Counted from the stretch's first letter, positions 18,681 to 27,056 are shown. The stretch is DNA of 64,000 nucleotides from Thiosocius sp942490985 (GCA_942490985.1 CALNYW010000006.1:186001-250000); one strand, 5' to 3'. Translations and numbers: made by a program. The notes: generated from the letters alone by a model not told the origin.

Positions 18681-18776
18681 CGCTTATTTTGTTGTGCGAA
18701 TATTCGCTTATTGAGTATTAGCATTGCTCGCTTATTGTGTCGAGCAAAAATTCGCTTATTGTGCTTATTTTTTGGA
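18681..18776 (-). promoter_or_regulatory. array of four 24-bp direct repeats upstream of the AbiEi-like/Fic gene
   Basis: CGCTTATT occurs at 18681, 18705, 18729 and 18753, exactly 24 bp apart. A degenerate TGCTTATT lies at 18762. On the gene's own strand the unit reads AATAAGCG. The array ends 7 bp before the proposed start codon, so it covers the promoter or 5' leader. The regular spacing suggests an operator bound by a multimer, probably the gene's own N-terminal DNA-binding-like domain. Confidence 0.65.
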
Positions 18777-18970
18777 AGTGTCCGTGTGTGTGGCGAATTC
18801 CTATTCAAACGGTTATTGGCAGGTGATAAAGACCGCGGCAACGAGATTTATAGCGTGCGTGAGTTTTGCGGGTTTCAGTCCTGATTCGTGTAGCTTCGTT
18901 ATGCATGCGTGACAACGGGCGCCCCGATAAAATTTTGCAAAATAACTGGTTTTGGTTGCATTCCTGAACT

Positions 18971-19075
18971 CTCCTGCGATACGCCTGCCGCTCTCAACCG
19001 GCGGCCGAAGGTGTGCTTGAGGTCATGGACCCGTAGTCTGGCAAAGCCCCAATTGACCTGTTCGTCCTGGTCTTT
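18971..19075 (-). pseudogene. tyrosine integrase remnant 2 (catalytic RxxH-type segment)
   Basis: The minus strand reads FARLRVHDLKHTFGRRLRAA followed by GVSQE, the conserved HxLKHTFxxxL box of tyrosine recombinases. This segment normally precedes the LLGHRNGD...HYS segment preserved in remnant 1. The frame then drifts into unrelated sequence and stops at 18899. It is a fragment only, lying between the Fic gene and the ParDE-like pair. Confidence 0.7.
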
Positions 19076-19403
19076 GGCATAGAGCTCCGCCGACAGATTC
19101 GCCGACAGTGATATCGTCCGAGTTGTCGATATAAAAAGCGATCAGATGTCGGGGTTGGTGCACAGGTGGGCCAACTGGAGCTTTGCGGCTCCATTTCAAG
19201 TGGTGGAGAAAACAGCTCTTCCGGATGTCATCGATGGATTGCACGCCGACTCGGTTTGCATCGGCCCCGAGATCTTTCGGTGCTTCGTCGACAAGCCTCC
19301 GATGACGCCGGCGCGCCTGGTCGCCGAATTCTGCAATACTGTGTCGCAGTATCTTGGTGAGGTCGCGTCTCGCTGGGCCGGTGACGCGAATCGGCCTGGT
19401 ACT
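19023..19403 (-). pseudogene. ParE-family toxin, no start codon and altered C-terminus
   Basis: Directly after the ParD-like gene, the minus strand reads TRPIRVTGPARRDLTKILRH, then IAEFGDQARRRHRRLVDEA and a segment with KAPVGPPVHQPRHLIAFYID. This is a clear ParE/RelE-type toxin that binds ribosome or gyrase-type targets in active relatives. No ATG, GTG or TTG exists in frame between the upstream stop (19434-19436) and the conserved N-terminus, where TTA occupies the expected start position. After DDITVG the frame runs into unrelated sequence overlapping the integrase remnant. The toxin is probably dead. The frame calls are mine from direct translation. Confidence 0.7.
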
Positions 19404-19681
19404 TAAGGATCTCGAGAGGAGATTGTTTCCCCTTCACTGTCGGCATCATCGAACAGAGTGGGAGTGTAGTCATAGAGATCTCCCGTGGCGACCGCAGCTT
19501 CTGCTTCATCGAGCGCGCCACGGAGAGCTTCTAGTTTGGCCGTTTCCTCACGTTCGCGGCGTTGCAGGAAACGAAGGCCGTCCCGGAGCACCTCACTTGC
19601 ATTTTGGTGACGACCGGATCGGACGAGCTTTTCAACCAATTCCGCCTGCTGGTCTGTGAGCAGCACATTGCGTGTCGGCAT
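19403..19681 (-). CDS. ParD-family antitoxin (ribbon-helix-helix)
   Basis: The 92-residue protein begins MPTRNVLLTDQQAELVEKLV, followed by SGRHQNASEVLRDGLRFLQ. This is the ribbon-helix-helix and dimerisation helix of ParD/CC2985-type antitoxins. The acidic C-terminal tail (TLFDDADSEGE) is the usual toxin-binding region. The gene is intact while the adjacent ParE toxin appears broken, so it may persist as an orphan antitoxin. It is transcribed toward the toxin remnant as in a normal parDE operon. Confidence 0.85.
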   Translation of the reverse strand: MPTRNVLLTDQQAELVEKLVRSGRHQNASEVLRDGLRFLQRREREETAKLEALRGALDEAEAAVATGDLYDYTPTLFDDADSEGETISSRDP

Positions 19682-19896
19682 GGCGAGGTACCTGGTCGGT
19701 TCAAGTCAACATAAAGCAACTCAATTGACATATTACGCCAATGCTGGCCGGGGGCTTGCCAGGCTTTTGCCATTCTTGGGCACGGGATCCTTTACATAGA
19801 TTATCCTTCAACCGCGCAGGCGATCATGCCCCTTGGGATGCCCAAGGAGCCGTGAGCCGCTCACAATCAATGTCCCCGGGCTCTGCTTGACGATAT

Positions 19897-20997
19897 TTAC
19901 TCAAGGATGATCGAGTAGCTTGTCGAGCGACCACCACCGGGACCCCTTTGCAGTGCCCCGCGCTCAATCAAATCCAGGATGTCACGATAGGCAGTGTCCT
20001 GTGAGCATTTCGCAAGCTTCGCCCATTTCGACGTGGTCAGCTTGCCCTCAAACCCATCCACCATCCGGTTTAGCACTTTGATCTGGCGTTCGTTCAACGG
20101 TGCTTTGGCGAAGCGGTCCCAGAATCGGGCTTTGGCCAGCACCGTTGTCAGGGTTGTATGTGCGCCCTCGATAGCACGTAGCAGGCACTTCAAGAACCAT
20201 GTTTGCCAGGCCGTTACGTCGCAGGATCGTCTTTGTGTGGCTTTCAGGATGTCATAATAGGCATCGCGCTCGATGCGGATTTGCGCCGACATGCTGTAGA
20301 AGCGTTGATCGGTCTGTTCACAGCGGGCCAGCGCCATATCGGCAATGGCTCGTGCTATCCGGCCATTGCCATCATCAAACGGGTGCAGCGTCACAAACCA
20401 TAAATGCGCCAGGCCCGCCGCCAGCAGCGGGTCGGTCTTTTTCTCAGACTCAAACCACTTCAAGAACGCAGCCACCTCGGTTGGCAGACGTTTAGCCGGT
20501 GGAGCTTGGTAGTGAACGTCTTGTTTGCCGACCGGGCCGGAGACGACCTGCATTGGGCCATTGGAATCATCGCGCCAATCTCCGACATTGATCTTGAACA
20601 TCCCGCTGCGTCTCGTCGGAAACAGCGCTGCATGCCAACCGAACAAGCGGTCTTCGGTCAGCGGAGCAGCAAAGTTGCCGGTTGCATCGAGCATCATCTC
20701 GACCACGCCTTCCACATCACGGTCGGCTGGGACGCTGCCGCCAATACTAACGCCCAGTCGCCGGGCGATCGACGAACGGACCTGTTCGATATCGAGTTTT
20801 TCACCTTCGATATCGCTGGACTGGACGACGTCCTCGGTCAGGGTGCGTAGATACGCCTCCGCGCGCAGGTCAAAGCCCAGGCACTCCATGCGTCCGAGCA
20901 GCCGTCCTTGTGCCCGCGAGACGGTCGTCAGCAGCGGGGAGAGCGCTGTGGTGTCCCATGTCAGGCTTGGCCAGTCTATTTGTTCCCAGATATACAT
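19897..20997 (-). CDS. Fic family protein with DUF4172-type N-terminus and winged-helix C-terminus
   Basis: This 366-residue protein begins MYIWEQIDWPSLTWD, typical of the DUF4172 N-terminal domain of stand-alone Fic proteins. The inhibitory helix motif SSDIEGEKL (SxxxEG, class II) is at about residues 60-68. The Fic core HPFDDGNGRIARAIAD is at about 207-222 and matches the catalytic consensus HxFx(D/E)GNGRxxR. The last ~60 residues (LTTSKWAKLAKCSQDTAYRD) form a winged-helix-like domain. The predicted activity is adenylylation of a protein hydroxyl, restrained by its own inhibitory helix. The target is unknown. Confidence 0.93.
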   Translation of the reverse strand: MYIWEQIDWPSLTWDTTALSPLLTTVSRAQGRLLGRMECLGFDLRAEAYLRTLTEDVVQSSDIEGEKLDIEQVRSSIARRLGVSIGGSVPADRDVEGVVEMMLDATGNFAAPLTEDRLFGWHAALFPTRRSGMFKINVGDWRDDSNGPMQVVSGPVGKQDVHYQAPPAKRLPTEVAAFLKWFESEKKTDPLLAAGLAHLWFVTLHPFDDGNGRIARAIADMALARCEQTDQRFYSMSAQIRIERDAYYDILKATQRRSCDVTAWQTWFLKCLLRAIEGAHTTLTTVLAKARFWDRFAKAPLNERQIKVLNRMVDGFEGKLTTSKWAKLAKCSQDTAYRDILDLIERGALQRGPGGGRSTSYSIILE

Positions 20998-21001
20998 TTA
21001 A

Positions 21002-21096
21002 TCTCCGCATAATATAAGGAAAAAATGATCCATATTCTCCGCAGAGTCAACATCTAGGCCGCAGGAAGTGCGGAGAAAAAACCTGCATTCTCCGCC
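21002..21096 (-). promoter_or_regulatory. TCTCCGC repeat cluster upstream of the second Fic gene
   Basis: TCTCCGCA lies at 21002-21009 and 21036-21043, TTCTCCGCC at 21088-21096, and the inverted form TGCGGAGAA at 21069-21077. The cluster begins 5 bp before the start codon of the minus-strand Fic gene. Mixed direct and inverted copies in a promoter position suggest an operator, perhaps for the Fic protein's own C-terminal winged helix. Confidence 0.5.
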
Positions 21097-21097
21097 T

Positions 21098-21578
21098 CAT
21101 CCGTAGCCGCATCCAAAAATAACCAAATACCCGGCCGGCCTCCGGGCCTGGTGAAGCAGCGCCGTCACCGCGTGGCTTTTCTGCGTGGCCGGCCGATTTG
21201 GGGCGACTCGCGTGCCACGGTTCGGCTGGTCGAGAGCATCGCGCCGAGTTTTTCGGCGGTGTTCACGTCGCTGCATGATGCGTATTGGCAACATCGAGGC
21301 AGCATCATCGTGTCCCGCGTTAAATTACTGGGCCAATTGCGAGAACACCGTATCGGCGTTTGGTGCGGCAACAAGTAGCTCCAAGTTCGGCGGCACCACT
21401 TTTCGAGCGGTGAGTGGAGGCGTGCCGAGGTCCCTGTCGTCCTACTTATTTGAATACCAGGCAGTTCTGGAGTCCAATCGCAACCTTGGGAGGCTGGGAC
21501 TGCTGAAATCAATAGTCTCAGACTCGTGCCGACAATAGAGTTGTGATGCAAAAATAGACTCGCAGGGAAGCAAGCCAG
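21098..21578. other. intergenic region without a supported gene
   Basis: About 480 bp between the Fic repeat cluster and the NERD helicase. Short ORFs exist on both strands, but none shows a recognisable motif or ribosome-binding site. It probably holds the promoter for the helicase gene. Confidence 0.5.
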
Positions 21579-23426
21579 GTGGCCGACTTAATTCCTTCAA
21601 TCAACAGCTGTATTGGCCGAATGCAGGGCGGGGAGAAGCGTTTTGCCTGGCGTCTCGGTAGTCACCTTGAGGACGACTACCTCTGTTGGTACGAACTCCC
21701 GGTAGGAAAACGTCTACGCTACTCCGACTTCATCATTCTTCACCCAAATCGTGGGCTGCTTCTTCTTGAGGTTAAAGACTGGAAGCCCAACACGATTCAA
21801 TCGATTGATCGTGTTTCGGCGACGATCATTACGCCGAATGGTTTTAAGAGGGTCAGCAATCCATTGGAGCAGGTGCGGCAATGCACCTATCAGCTCATCG
21901 ACCGGCTTCAGAGAGATCCGCAGTTAGTCCATGCCGATGGCCGTTACCGGGGTAATCTGGTGTTTCCCTACGGTTACGGCGTGGTGTTGAGCAACATCAC
22001 TCGTAAGCAGTTCGATTCGACCGATCTTGGCGAGGTGCTACCAGCACATCAGACTATCTGCAAGGACGAGATGGTCGAGTCTGTTGACCCTGAAGTTTTT
22101 CAAGAGCGCCTCTGGAACATGTTTAATTTCCAGTTCTCAACGCCTTTGACGCTTCCCGAAATCGACCGTATTCGCTGGCACCTTTTCCCCGAGGTGCGCA
22201 TCAACGCTGGGGAGCAGGGCTGCCTGTTTGCTGATGAGCCCGACGAGAGAAGTTTGGATCAGCTCGTGCCGGATATCGTCAAGGTCATGGATATGCAGCA
22301 GGAGCTATTGGCTCGGAGCCTTGGGGAAGGGCATCGTGTCATTCATGGCGTCGCCGGTTCTGGAAAGACCCTGATCCTGGGTTATCGGTGTTTATATCTG
22401 GCGAAGCTGCTTCACAAGCCTATTTTAGTGCTTTGCTACAACATCACCCTTGCTGCGCGGCTACGCGAGTTGATGATGCAGCAGGGTGTTGGAGAAAAGG
22501 TCAACGTCTACCATTTTCACGATTGGTGTGGTGAACAGTTACGGCTCTACAACGTGGACCGTCCCGCTACTGGCGCTCGTTACTTCGATCGGCTTGTCGA
22601 GGCAGTGATTGACGCGGCTGAGAAGTCTCGGATTCCTCGTGCGCAATATGGAGCAGTGATGATCGATGAGGGGCACGATTTCGAACCAGCGTGGTTGAAA
22701 CTGGTGGTGAGCATGGTCGATCAGGACACCAATAGTCTTCTATTGCTGTACGACGATGCACAGTCGATCTATGCAAAGAAATCGCAGTTGGATTTCAGCT
22801 TGTCGTCGGTCGGCGTACAAGCGCGTGGTCGGACAACGGTGCTAAAGCTGAACTATCGCAATACGGATGAGATCCTCACTTTTGCCTACCGGTTCGCCAG
22901 TCTTTACTTGAAATCTGGCGAGCAAGACGATGACCACGTGCCATTGGTGGAGCCCCAGGCGGCGGGAAGGCATGGGCCTCCGCCGGCCGTGAAGCAGTTC
23001 GGTAGCTATGATGAGGAAGCACGCTACATCGCACACGTATTTCGTCGACTGCATGACGAACAATCGATGTCGTGGTCTGACATGTGTGTTACCTATCGCG
23101 CCAATTGGATGGGAGAGCGCCTGAAAGCGGCTTTTTCGTCAGCATCTATACCCTGCCAGTTGTTAAGCAATGCCAAGGCGAAGAAACAGCTCAGGTTGGG
23201 AGACGACAGCGTTAAGTTGATGACGATGCACAGTAGCAAGGGCCTGGAGTTTCCGACGGTTGCCGTTTCGGGTTTAGGGTATATGCCACTGGATGGAAGC
23301 GACGCTACCGGAGAGGCGAAGCTGCTCTACGTCGCCATGACGCGCTCTACAGAGAAATTGCTGCTAACGAGCCATCGACGTAGTGAGTTTTTCGCGCAGC
23401 TCCAGGAGTCTGGCAGGATATCCTGA
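21579..23426 (+). CDS. NERD-domain-containing superfamily 1 (UvrD/Rep-like) helicase
   Basis: The 615-residue protein starts at GTG 21579. The N-terminal ~120 residues are a NERD (nuclease-related) domain with YSDFIILHPNRGLLLLEVKDW, containing the Asp and Glu-x-Lys of the restriction-endonuclease-like core. The helicase part has Walker A GVAGSGKT (about 257-264), motif II DEGHDF (about 361) and an arginine-bearing motif LNYRNTDEI. Motifs V/VI are HSSKGLEFPTV and LLYVAMTRSTEKLLL. It probably unwinds and may cleave DNA. NERD helicases often sit in genomic islands and have been linked to phage defence. Here it is the largest intact gene of the island. No partner gene is adjacent. Confidence 0.9.
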   Translation: MADLIPSINSCIGRMQGGEKRFAWRLGSHLEDDYLCWYELPVGKRLRYSDFIILHPNRGLLLLEVKDWKPNTIQSIDRVSATIITPNGFKRVSNPLEQVRQCTYQLIDRLQRDPQLVHADGRYRGNLVFPYGYGVVLSNITRKQFDSTDLGEVLPAHQTICKDEMVESVDPEVFQERLWNMFNFQFSTPLTLPEIDRIRWHLFPEVRINAGEQGCLFADEPDERSLDQLVPDIVKVMDMQQELLARSLGEGHRVIHGVAGSGKTLILGYRCLYLAKLLHKPILVLCYNITLAARLRELMMQQGVGEKVNVYHFHDWCGEQLRLYNVDRPATGARYFDRLVEAVIDAAEKSRIPRAQYGAVMIDEGHDFEPAWLKLVVSMVDQDTNSLLLLYDDAQSIYAKKSQLDFSLSSVGVQARGRTTVLKLNYRNTDEILTFAYRFASLYLKSGEQDDDHVPLVEPQAAGRHGPPPAVKQFGSYDEEARYIAHVFRRLHDEQSMSWSDMCVTYRANWMGERLKAAFSSASIPCQLLSNAKAKKQLRLGDDSVKLMTMHSSKGLEFPTVAVSGLGYMPLDGSDATGEAKLLYVAMTRSTEKLLLTSHRRSEFFAQLQESGRIS

Positions 23427-23509
23427 CGTTGCATTCTGCAGGCGGGGTGGCATTCGGGTTCCGATGCTCTCTGCATACCGAAGTCTTGCCGGCGTGAGAC
23501 ATGTTTTTG

Positions 23510-23590
23510 CTACGTGACTTTTGCGTGACTGCACTGCACAACCCGATTGGCTGCCTGCAACAGCTCGGCAATCTCCGGGGCCAATTGAGG
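23510..23590 (-). pseudogene. tyrosine integrase C-terminal remnant 3
   Basis: The minus strand reads APEIAELLQAANRVVQCS then HAKVT and stop. This is the extreme C-terminus of the same integrase type as remnant 1. The DNA CGTGACTTTTGCGTGACT at about 23514-23531 is nearly repeated at 15719-15736 in the same orientation. The two remnants thus bracket the 15.7-23.6 kb island as direct repeats of old integrase ends. Confidence 0.65.
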
Positions 23591-23716
23591 CCGCGTACCG
23601 CTCGCGCCGCGGATGCGTTGTCTGATTGATCGGTAGTCACCGACGGGCATAATCGTCGGCAAGGGTCGGTGTCGAGCCGATCGCACCATCAAATATCACG
23701 GCTTGCGGAGACGAAC

Positions 23717-25084
23717 ATGAGCGACAGCGTCAAATATCTTCTAGACGAAGCTCATCTGCCCAAGGCTTGGTACAACATCAACGCCGATTTGCCGGAACCC
23801 CTTGCGCCGGTTCTGCATCCGGGCACCAAGCAGCCGATCACGCCGGACGATCTGGCAATGATCTTCCCGCGCGCCGTTATCGAACAAGAGATGAGCACGG
23901 AGCGCTACATAGAGATCCCCGAACCTGTCCGAGATGTCTATCGGCAATGGCGCCCGTCGCCGCTATTTCGGGCGCGACGGTTGGAGCGGCAGCTGGATAC
24001 GCCGGCCCGGATCTACTACAAGTACGAGGGCGTCAGCCCCGCCGGCAGCCATAAGCCGAATACCGCCATTGCGCAGGCTTTTTATAACAAACAAGAGGGT
24101 GTCAAGCGCATAACCACCGAGACGGGGGCGGGGCAGTGGGGGTCGTCGCTGGCCCTGGCTGGCTCGATGTTCGGCCTCGAAATCGTGGTCTTCATGGTGC
24201 GTGTCAGCTATGACGGGAAACCCTACCGACGGGCCTATATGGAGACCTTTGGCGCAGAATGCATCGCCAGTCCCAGTGATCGTACCGAGTCAGGCCGCGC
24301 GATCCTCGCTGAGCACCCGGACAGCACGGGCAGCTTGGGGATAGCGATCAGCGAGGCGGTCGAATTGGCCGTACAGCGTGACGACACCAGGTATGCCCTC
24401 GGCAGCGTACTGAACCACGTGCTGCTGCACCAAACCGTGACCGGGCTCGAATCCATAGAGCAAATGCAGATGGCCGACGATTATCCAGACATGGTCATTG
24501 GCTGTACGGGTGGCGGCAGCAATTTCGCGGGTCTGGCATTCCCATTCTTGCAGCAAAAGCTGCGTGATGATCTTGAGACGCAGTTCATCGCTGTCGAACC
24601 GTCAGCCTGTCCAACCCTCACCAAAGGCGCTTTCGCCTACGACTTTGGTGATACGGCCCATCTTACGCCGCTGGTGAAGATGTATACCCTTGGTTCTGGC
24701 TTTGTGCCGCCGGGCTTCCATGCCGGCGGGCTGCGTTATCACGGCATGGCACCGCAGATCAGTCACCTGGCCAAACTCGGTCTGATTGACCCGCGCGCCT
24801 ACAACCAGCTTGAGTGTTTCGATGCCGGGATACGCTTCGCCAAAGCGGAGGGCATCCTGCCAGCGCCAGAGGCCAATCATGCGGTCCGTGCCGCCATCCA
24901 TGAAGCCGAGAAATGTCGCGAGGCTGGCGAGTCCAAGGCCATCCTGTTCAATCTCTGCGGTCATGGCCATTTCGACATGCAGGCCTACATGGATTATAGG
25001 GCCGGCAAGTTGAAGGACCTTACTTACGACGAGACAGAGGTCGCGATGGCGTTGGCGGGGTTGCCGTCCGGGTGCGATGAATGA
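23717..25084 (+). CDS. trpB2: tryptophan synthase beta chain, TrpB2 type
   Basis: This is a 455-residue PLP-dependent enzyme of the TrpB2 class, which makes tryptophan from indole and serine and often acts without TrpA. I start it at ATG 23717, after a GGAG box, which gives MSDSVKYLLDEAHLPKAWYN. The PLP lysine is in AGSHKPNTA. The phosphate-binding glycine loop is CTGGGSNFAG, and GAGQWGSSLA is the family motif containing the catalytic-site glutamate region. It is longer than TrpB1 because of the N-terminal extension and inserts normal for TrpB2. It stands alone, directly beside an integrase remnant, with no other trp gene nearby. Confidence 0.92.
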   Translation: MSDSVKYLLDEAHLPKAWYNINADLPEPLAPVLHPGTKQPITPDDLAMIFPRAVIEQEMSTERYIEIPEPVRDVYRQWRPSPLFRARRLERQLDTPARIYYKYEGVSPAGSHKPNTAIAQAFYNKQEGVKRITTETGAGQWGSSLALAGSMFGLEIVVFMVRVSYDGKPYRRAYMETFGAECIASPSDRTESGRAILAEHPDSTGSLGIAISEAVELAVQRDDTRYALGSVLNHVLLHQTVTGLESIEQMQMADDYPDMVIGCTGGGSNFAGLAFPFLQQKLRDDLETQFIAVEPSACPTLTKGAFAYDFGDTAHLTPLVKMYTLGSGFVPPGFHAGGLRYHGMAPQISHLAKLGLIDPRAYNQLECFDAGIRFAKAEGILPAPEANHAVRAAIHEAEKCREAGESKAILFNLCGHGHFDMQAYMDYRAGKLKDLTYDETEVAMALAGLPSGCDE

Positions 25085-25659
25085 ACACGGTCAGTCCGTT
25101 CCGGCTATAGGACCGGAGGCATATCAGATTCGCCGCCGACTAACCCGGTGGCGCGGGCTCGAGGATGAGGCGTTTTAGCCGGCACGTAACAACATTGCGT
25201 CAGAAAAGCCAAAGCGGACGTTCTGAACGCTCTTTATTGTTGCTGAAGACGGCCACCTGTGGATTTCGGCACTGGTAAAAGGCGCAGTCGCACGAGAACG
25301 CGCGGCTGCCTCGGGCATTCCCTGCTTCGTCATTCCCGCCTTCGCGCTGATGACGAAAGAAGGTAGCGGTGATGCGTCTGCGTGTTATCGCCAATACTTC
25401 ACGAGTTTACGTAACACGCTTTCTATAAATGCCGCGGGTGGCGAATGTCTCTTTGGTGTTGGCTGCTGCCTGATGGTTGATTGAACTACTCAGGCTTTGG
25501 CCTGCGCCGGTGTCTTCGGCTGGATGCGGCCCAGGAAGAGACATTCGCGCCGCGCCTGGATCGACTGTCAGGATGCTTTACAGACCAGCATCCGCCAATG
25601 AGTGCTCCCGACCACGAGCAGAAAAGAATGGACCCCATGCTGTTTCACGAGCACCTCCA
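25085..25659. other. intergenic region, no supported gene
   Basis: About 575 bp. The few short ORFs lack motifs and ribosome-binding sites. CGTCATTCCC near 25330, followed by CGCCTTCGCG, resembles common dispersed intergenic repeats, but I cannot confirm a family. Confidence 0.5.
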
Positions 25660-26337
25660 TCAAGGCCTTACGCCGCGGCATTTCAAAGCGATGCCGGTAA
25701 GGCTTCTGGGTGTTGATCCGGCTTCAAAATGGGCTTCCAGCGCGGTGGCGATGGTGCCGCTTGGACAGTTCGACCAGCGCTTCCATTTGCTGCAATTGTT
25801 CCGTTGATCCGAGGGTGCGTTCTGGTCAACCAGGGAAGTCAGGCCACCGGTACCTTGCGGGTAGTCGGTATCCAGGTCAACCAAGCGACCATCGCTTTCA
25901 ACTTTGCGGCCGCGGATTTGAAAACCTTTTACACGCGTGTTGTTATTGTTCATGCAGACCCGCAGGGAGCGGATAAAAGTATGATTCGCAAACTTCGAAT
26001 CACTAAACTGTGCCGTAATCGTGGAACTGGTGGCCCGGTTACCGCAGAGGTCTCTGATACCACCGGAGTCATCACCGCTATCGTTGATGTTTTCCGTCAT
26101 CGACGCGAGATAACAGGGGTTGTCGCTGCGTTCGGCGGAAAATAATCCATAAACAGCACGCTCGCCCTTCGCCTTGCCTATCTGGTAAGTTGTGCCTGCA
26201 TACCCGGATATTCTTTCCGTCGTCACACCTCCTGACAGGGTGGCTGCTGTTACATTGTCTATCGGCAAGCTTGCCAGAGCTACTACACCGATAAATAACC
26301 AGCCGAGCCGTTGCGGCAATTTTCCTGAATTTTCCAT
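25660..26337 (-). CDS. exported protein of unknown function, six-cysteine region
   Basis: From ATG 26337 (MENSGKLPQRLGW) the product is about 225 residues and carries a clear Sec signal peptide: a basic n-region, the core GWLFIGVVALASL, and a cleavage site near VTAA. The mature part has several Cys residues (NPCYLAS, RDLCGNR, RVCMNNN, NNCSKW, SNCPSG, LKCRG). It ends with CPSGTIATALEAHFEAG then PRSLTGIALKCR, a repeating beta-rich pattern. The pattern is faintly like the VMO-I/beta-prism fold, but I do not claim that family. An alternative start lies 5 codons upstream at 26352. It is likely periplasmic or secreted, with disulfides. Confidence 0.7.
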   Translation of the reverse strand: MENSGKLPQRLGWLFIGVVALASLPIDNVTAATLSGGVTTERISGYAGTTYQIGKAKGERAVYGLFSAERSDNPCYLASMTENINDSGDDSGGIRDLCGNRATSSTITAQFSDSKFANHTFIRSLRVCMNNNNTRVKGFQIRGRKVESDGRLVDLDTDYPQGTGGLTSLVDQNAPSDQRNNCSKWKRWSNCPSGTIATALEAHFEAGSTPRSLTGIALKCRGVRP

Positions 26338-26352
26338 GTCACTAATCCCCAT

Positions 26353-26855
26353 GTAGTTACTATCTTCAATCCGAACCCGCTCTCGATGTGACTGTTATAG
26401 ACTTTCCCGCATGGGGATTTCAGTGAAAAAATACCGAACCCTGGGTGATCTGTGTCGGAAGTTGTAATTGTTCTTAACGGAGAAAATCGTAATCAACCGT
26501 GCCGGCGCGATATTCGTGACGAATCTGGGCCGCACCTCGTACCCACCAGACGATCCAGGGTGCTGAAGGCGGGCAGTTCGATCTGTTACGTGACCAAGTG
26601 CTCGACCGCCTCTGTTGGTTACGGCCCTCGTTCTTGCGAACGGCAGCACCCAACACCAAGCCGACTTTAAGAAATCGCTAATGGGGGGTCCCACGATGCT
26701 TTCGTTCCGCCTCAGGCAGGTCCCGACGCGTTGCAGTTTTTCAGCGATTGCTGGCTGAGAGCTGCAGGCTTCTTTTTACTGCCTCTTCAAGTATGGCTAA
26801 AACCCGCCGATGTAGCGGGTACGAAAACGAGTATTCCCTGAAGGTGGAGTCGAAC
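26353..26855. other. intergenic region, no supported gene
   Basis: About 500 bp between divergent genes. Overlapping short ORFs on both strands show no recognisable domain. Promoters for both flanking genes probably lie here. Confidence 0.45.
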
Positions 26856-27056
26856 ATGCGGAATAAAATTGCCGGGGAAGGCGCGATAGGCGCGATAGGC
26901 GCGATATGGGGCGGCTCAATGGTTGTCAGTTGGCTTTTGTCATCGCGCCCGGTCAATATGAATACGAGTTACCAAGCCGGGAATGATGCTGCAGTCATCT
27001 TCGGTTTACTGATGATGCTGGCAGGGATCTATTCTTTCTTTAAGAAGACTAGCTGA
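26856..27056 (+). CDS. small two-helix membrane protein, unknown
   Basis: A 66-residue ORF starting at ATG 26856, preceded by GGTGGAG at a 6-nt spacing. This start fits better than the in-frame ATG 36 codons upstream. The peptide has a glycine/isoleucine-rich first hydrophobic segment (IGAIGAIWGGSMVVSWLL), a short polar loop with NMNTSYQAGND, and a second helix (AAVIFGLLMMLAGIYSFF) ending KKTS. The DNA for the first helix contains a short triplicated GCGCGATAG unit. It has no recognisable family. It is supported mainly by the RBS and the consistent topology. Confidence 0.5.
   Translation: MRNKIAGEGAIGAIGAIWGGSMVVSWLLSSRPVNMNTSYQAGNDAAVIFGLLMMLAGIYSFFKKTS

Noticed and set aside
18681..18776. 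CRISPR-like regular repeats
   Set aside because: The conserved part is only 8 bp with 16-bp intervals, and there are no cas genes. The repeats are better read as an operator array.
18674..18841. N-terminal 56-residue extension of the AbiEi-like/Fic protein (NKRIFA-type repeats)
   Set aside because: It is just the 24-bp DNA repeat read in frame. The ATG at 18673 starts a normal domain.
19146..19406. Plus-strand 86-aa ORF
   Set aside because: It is antisense to the ParE-like remnant, which has clear family similarity on the other strand.
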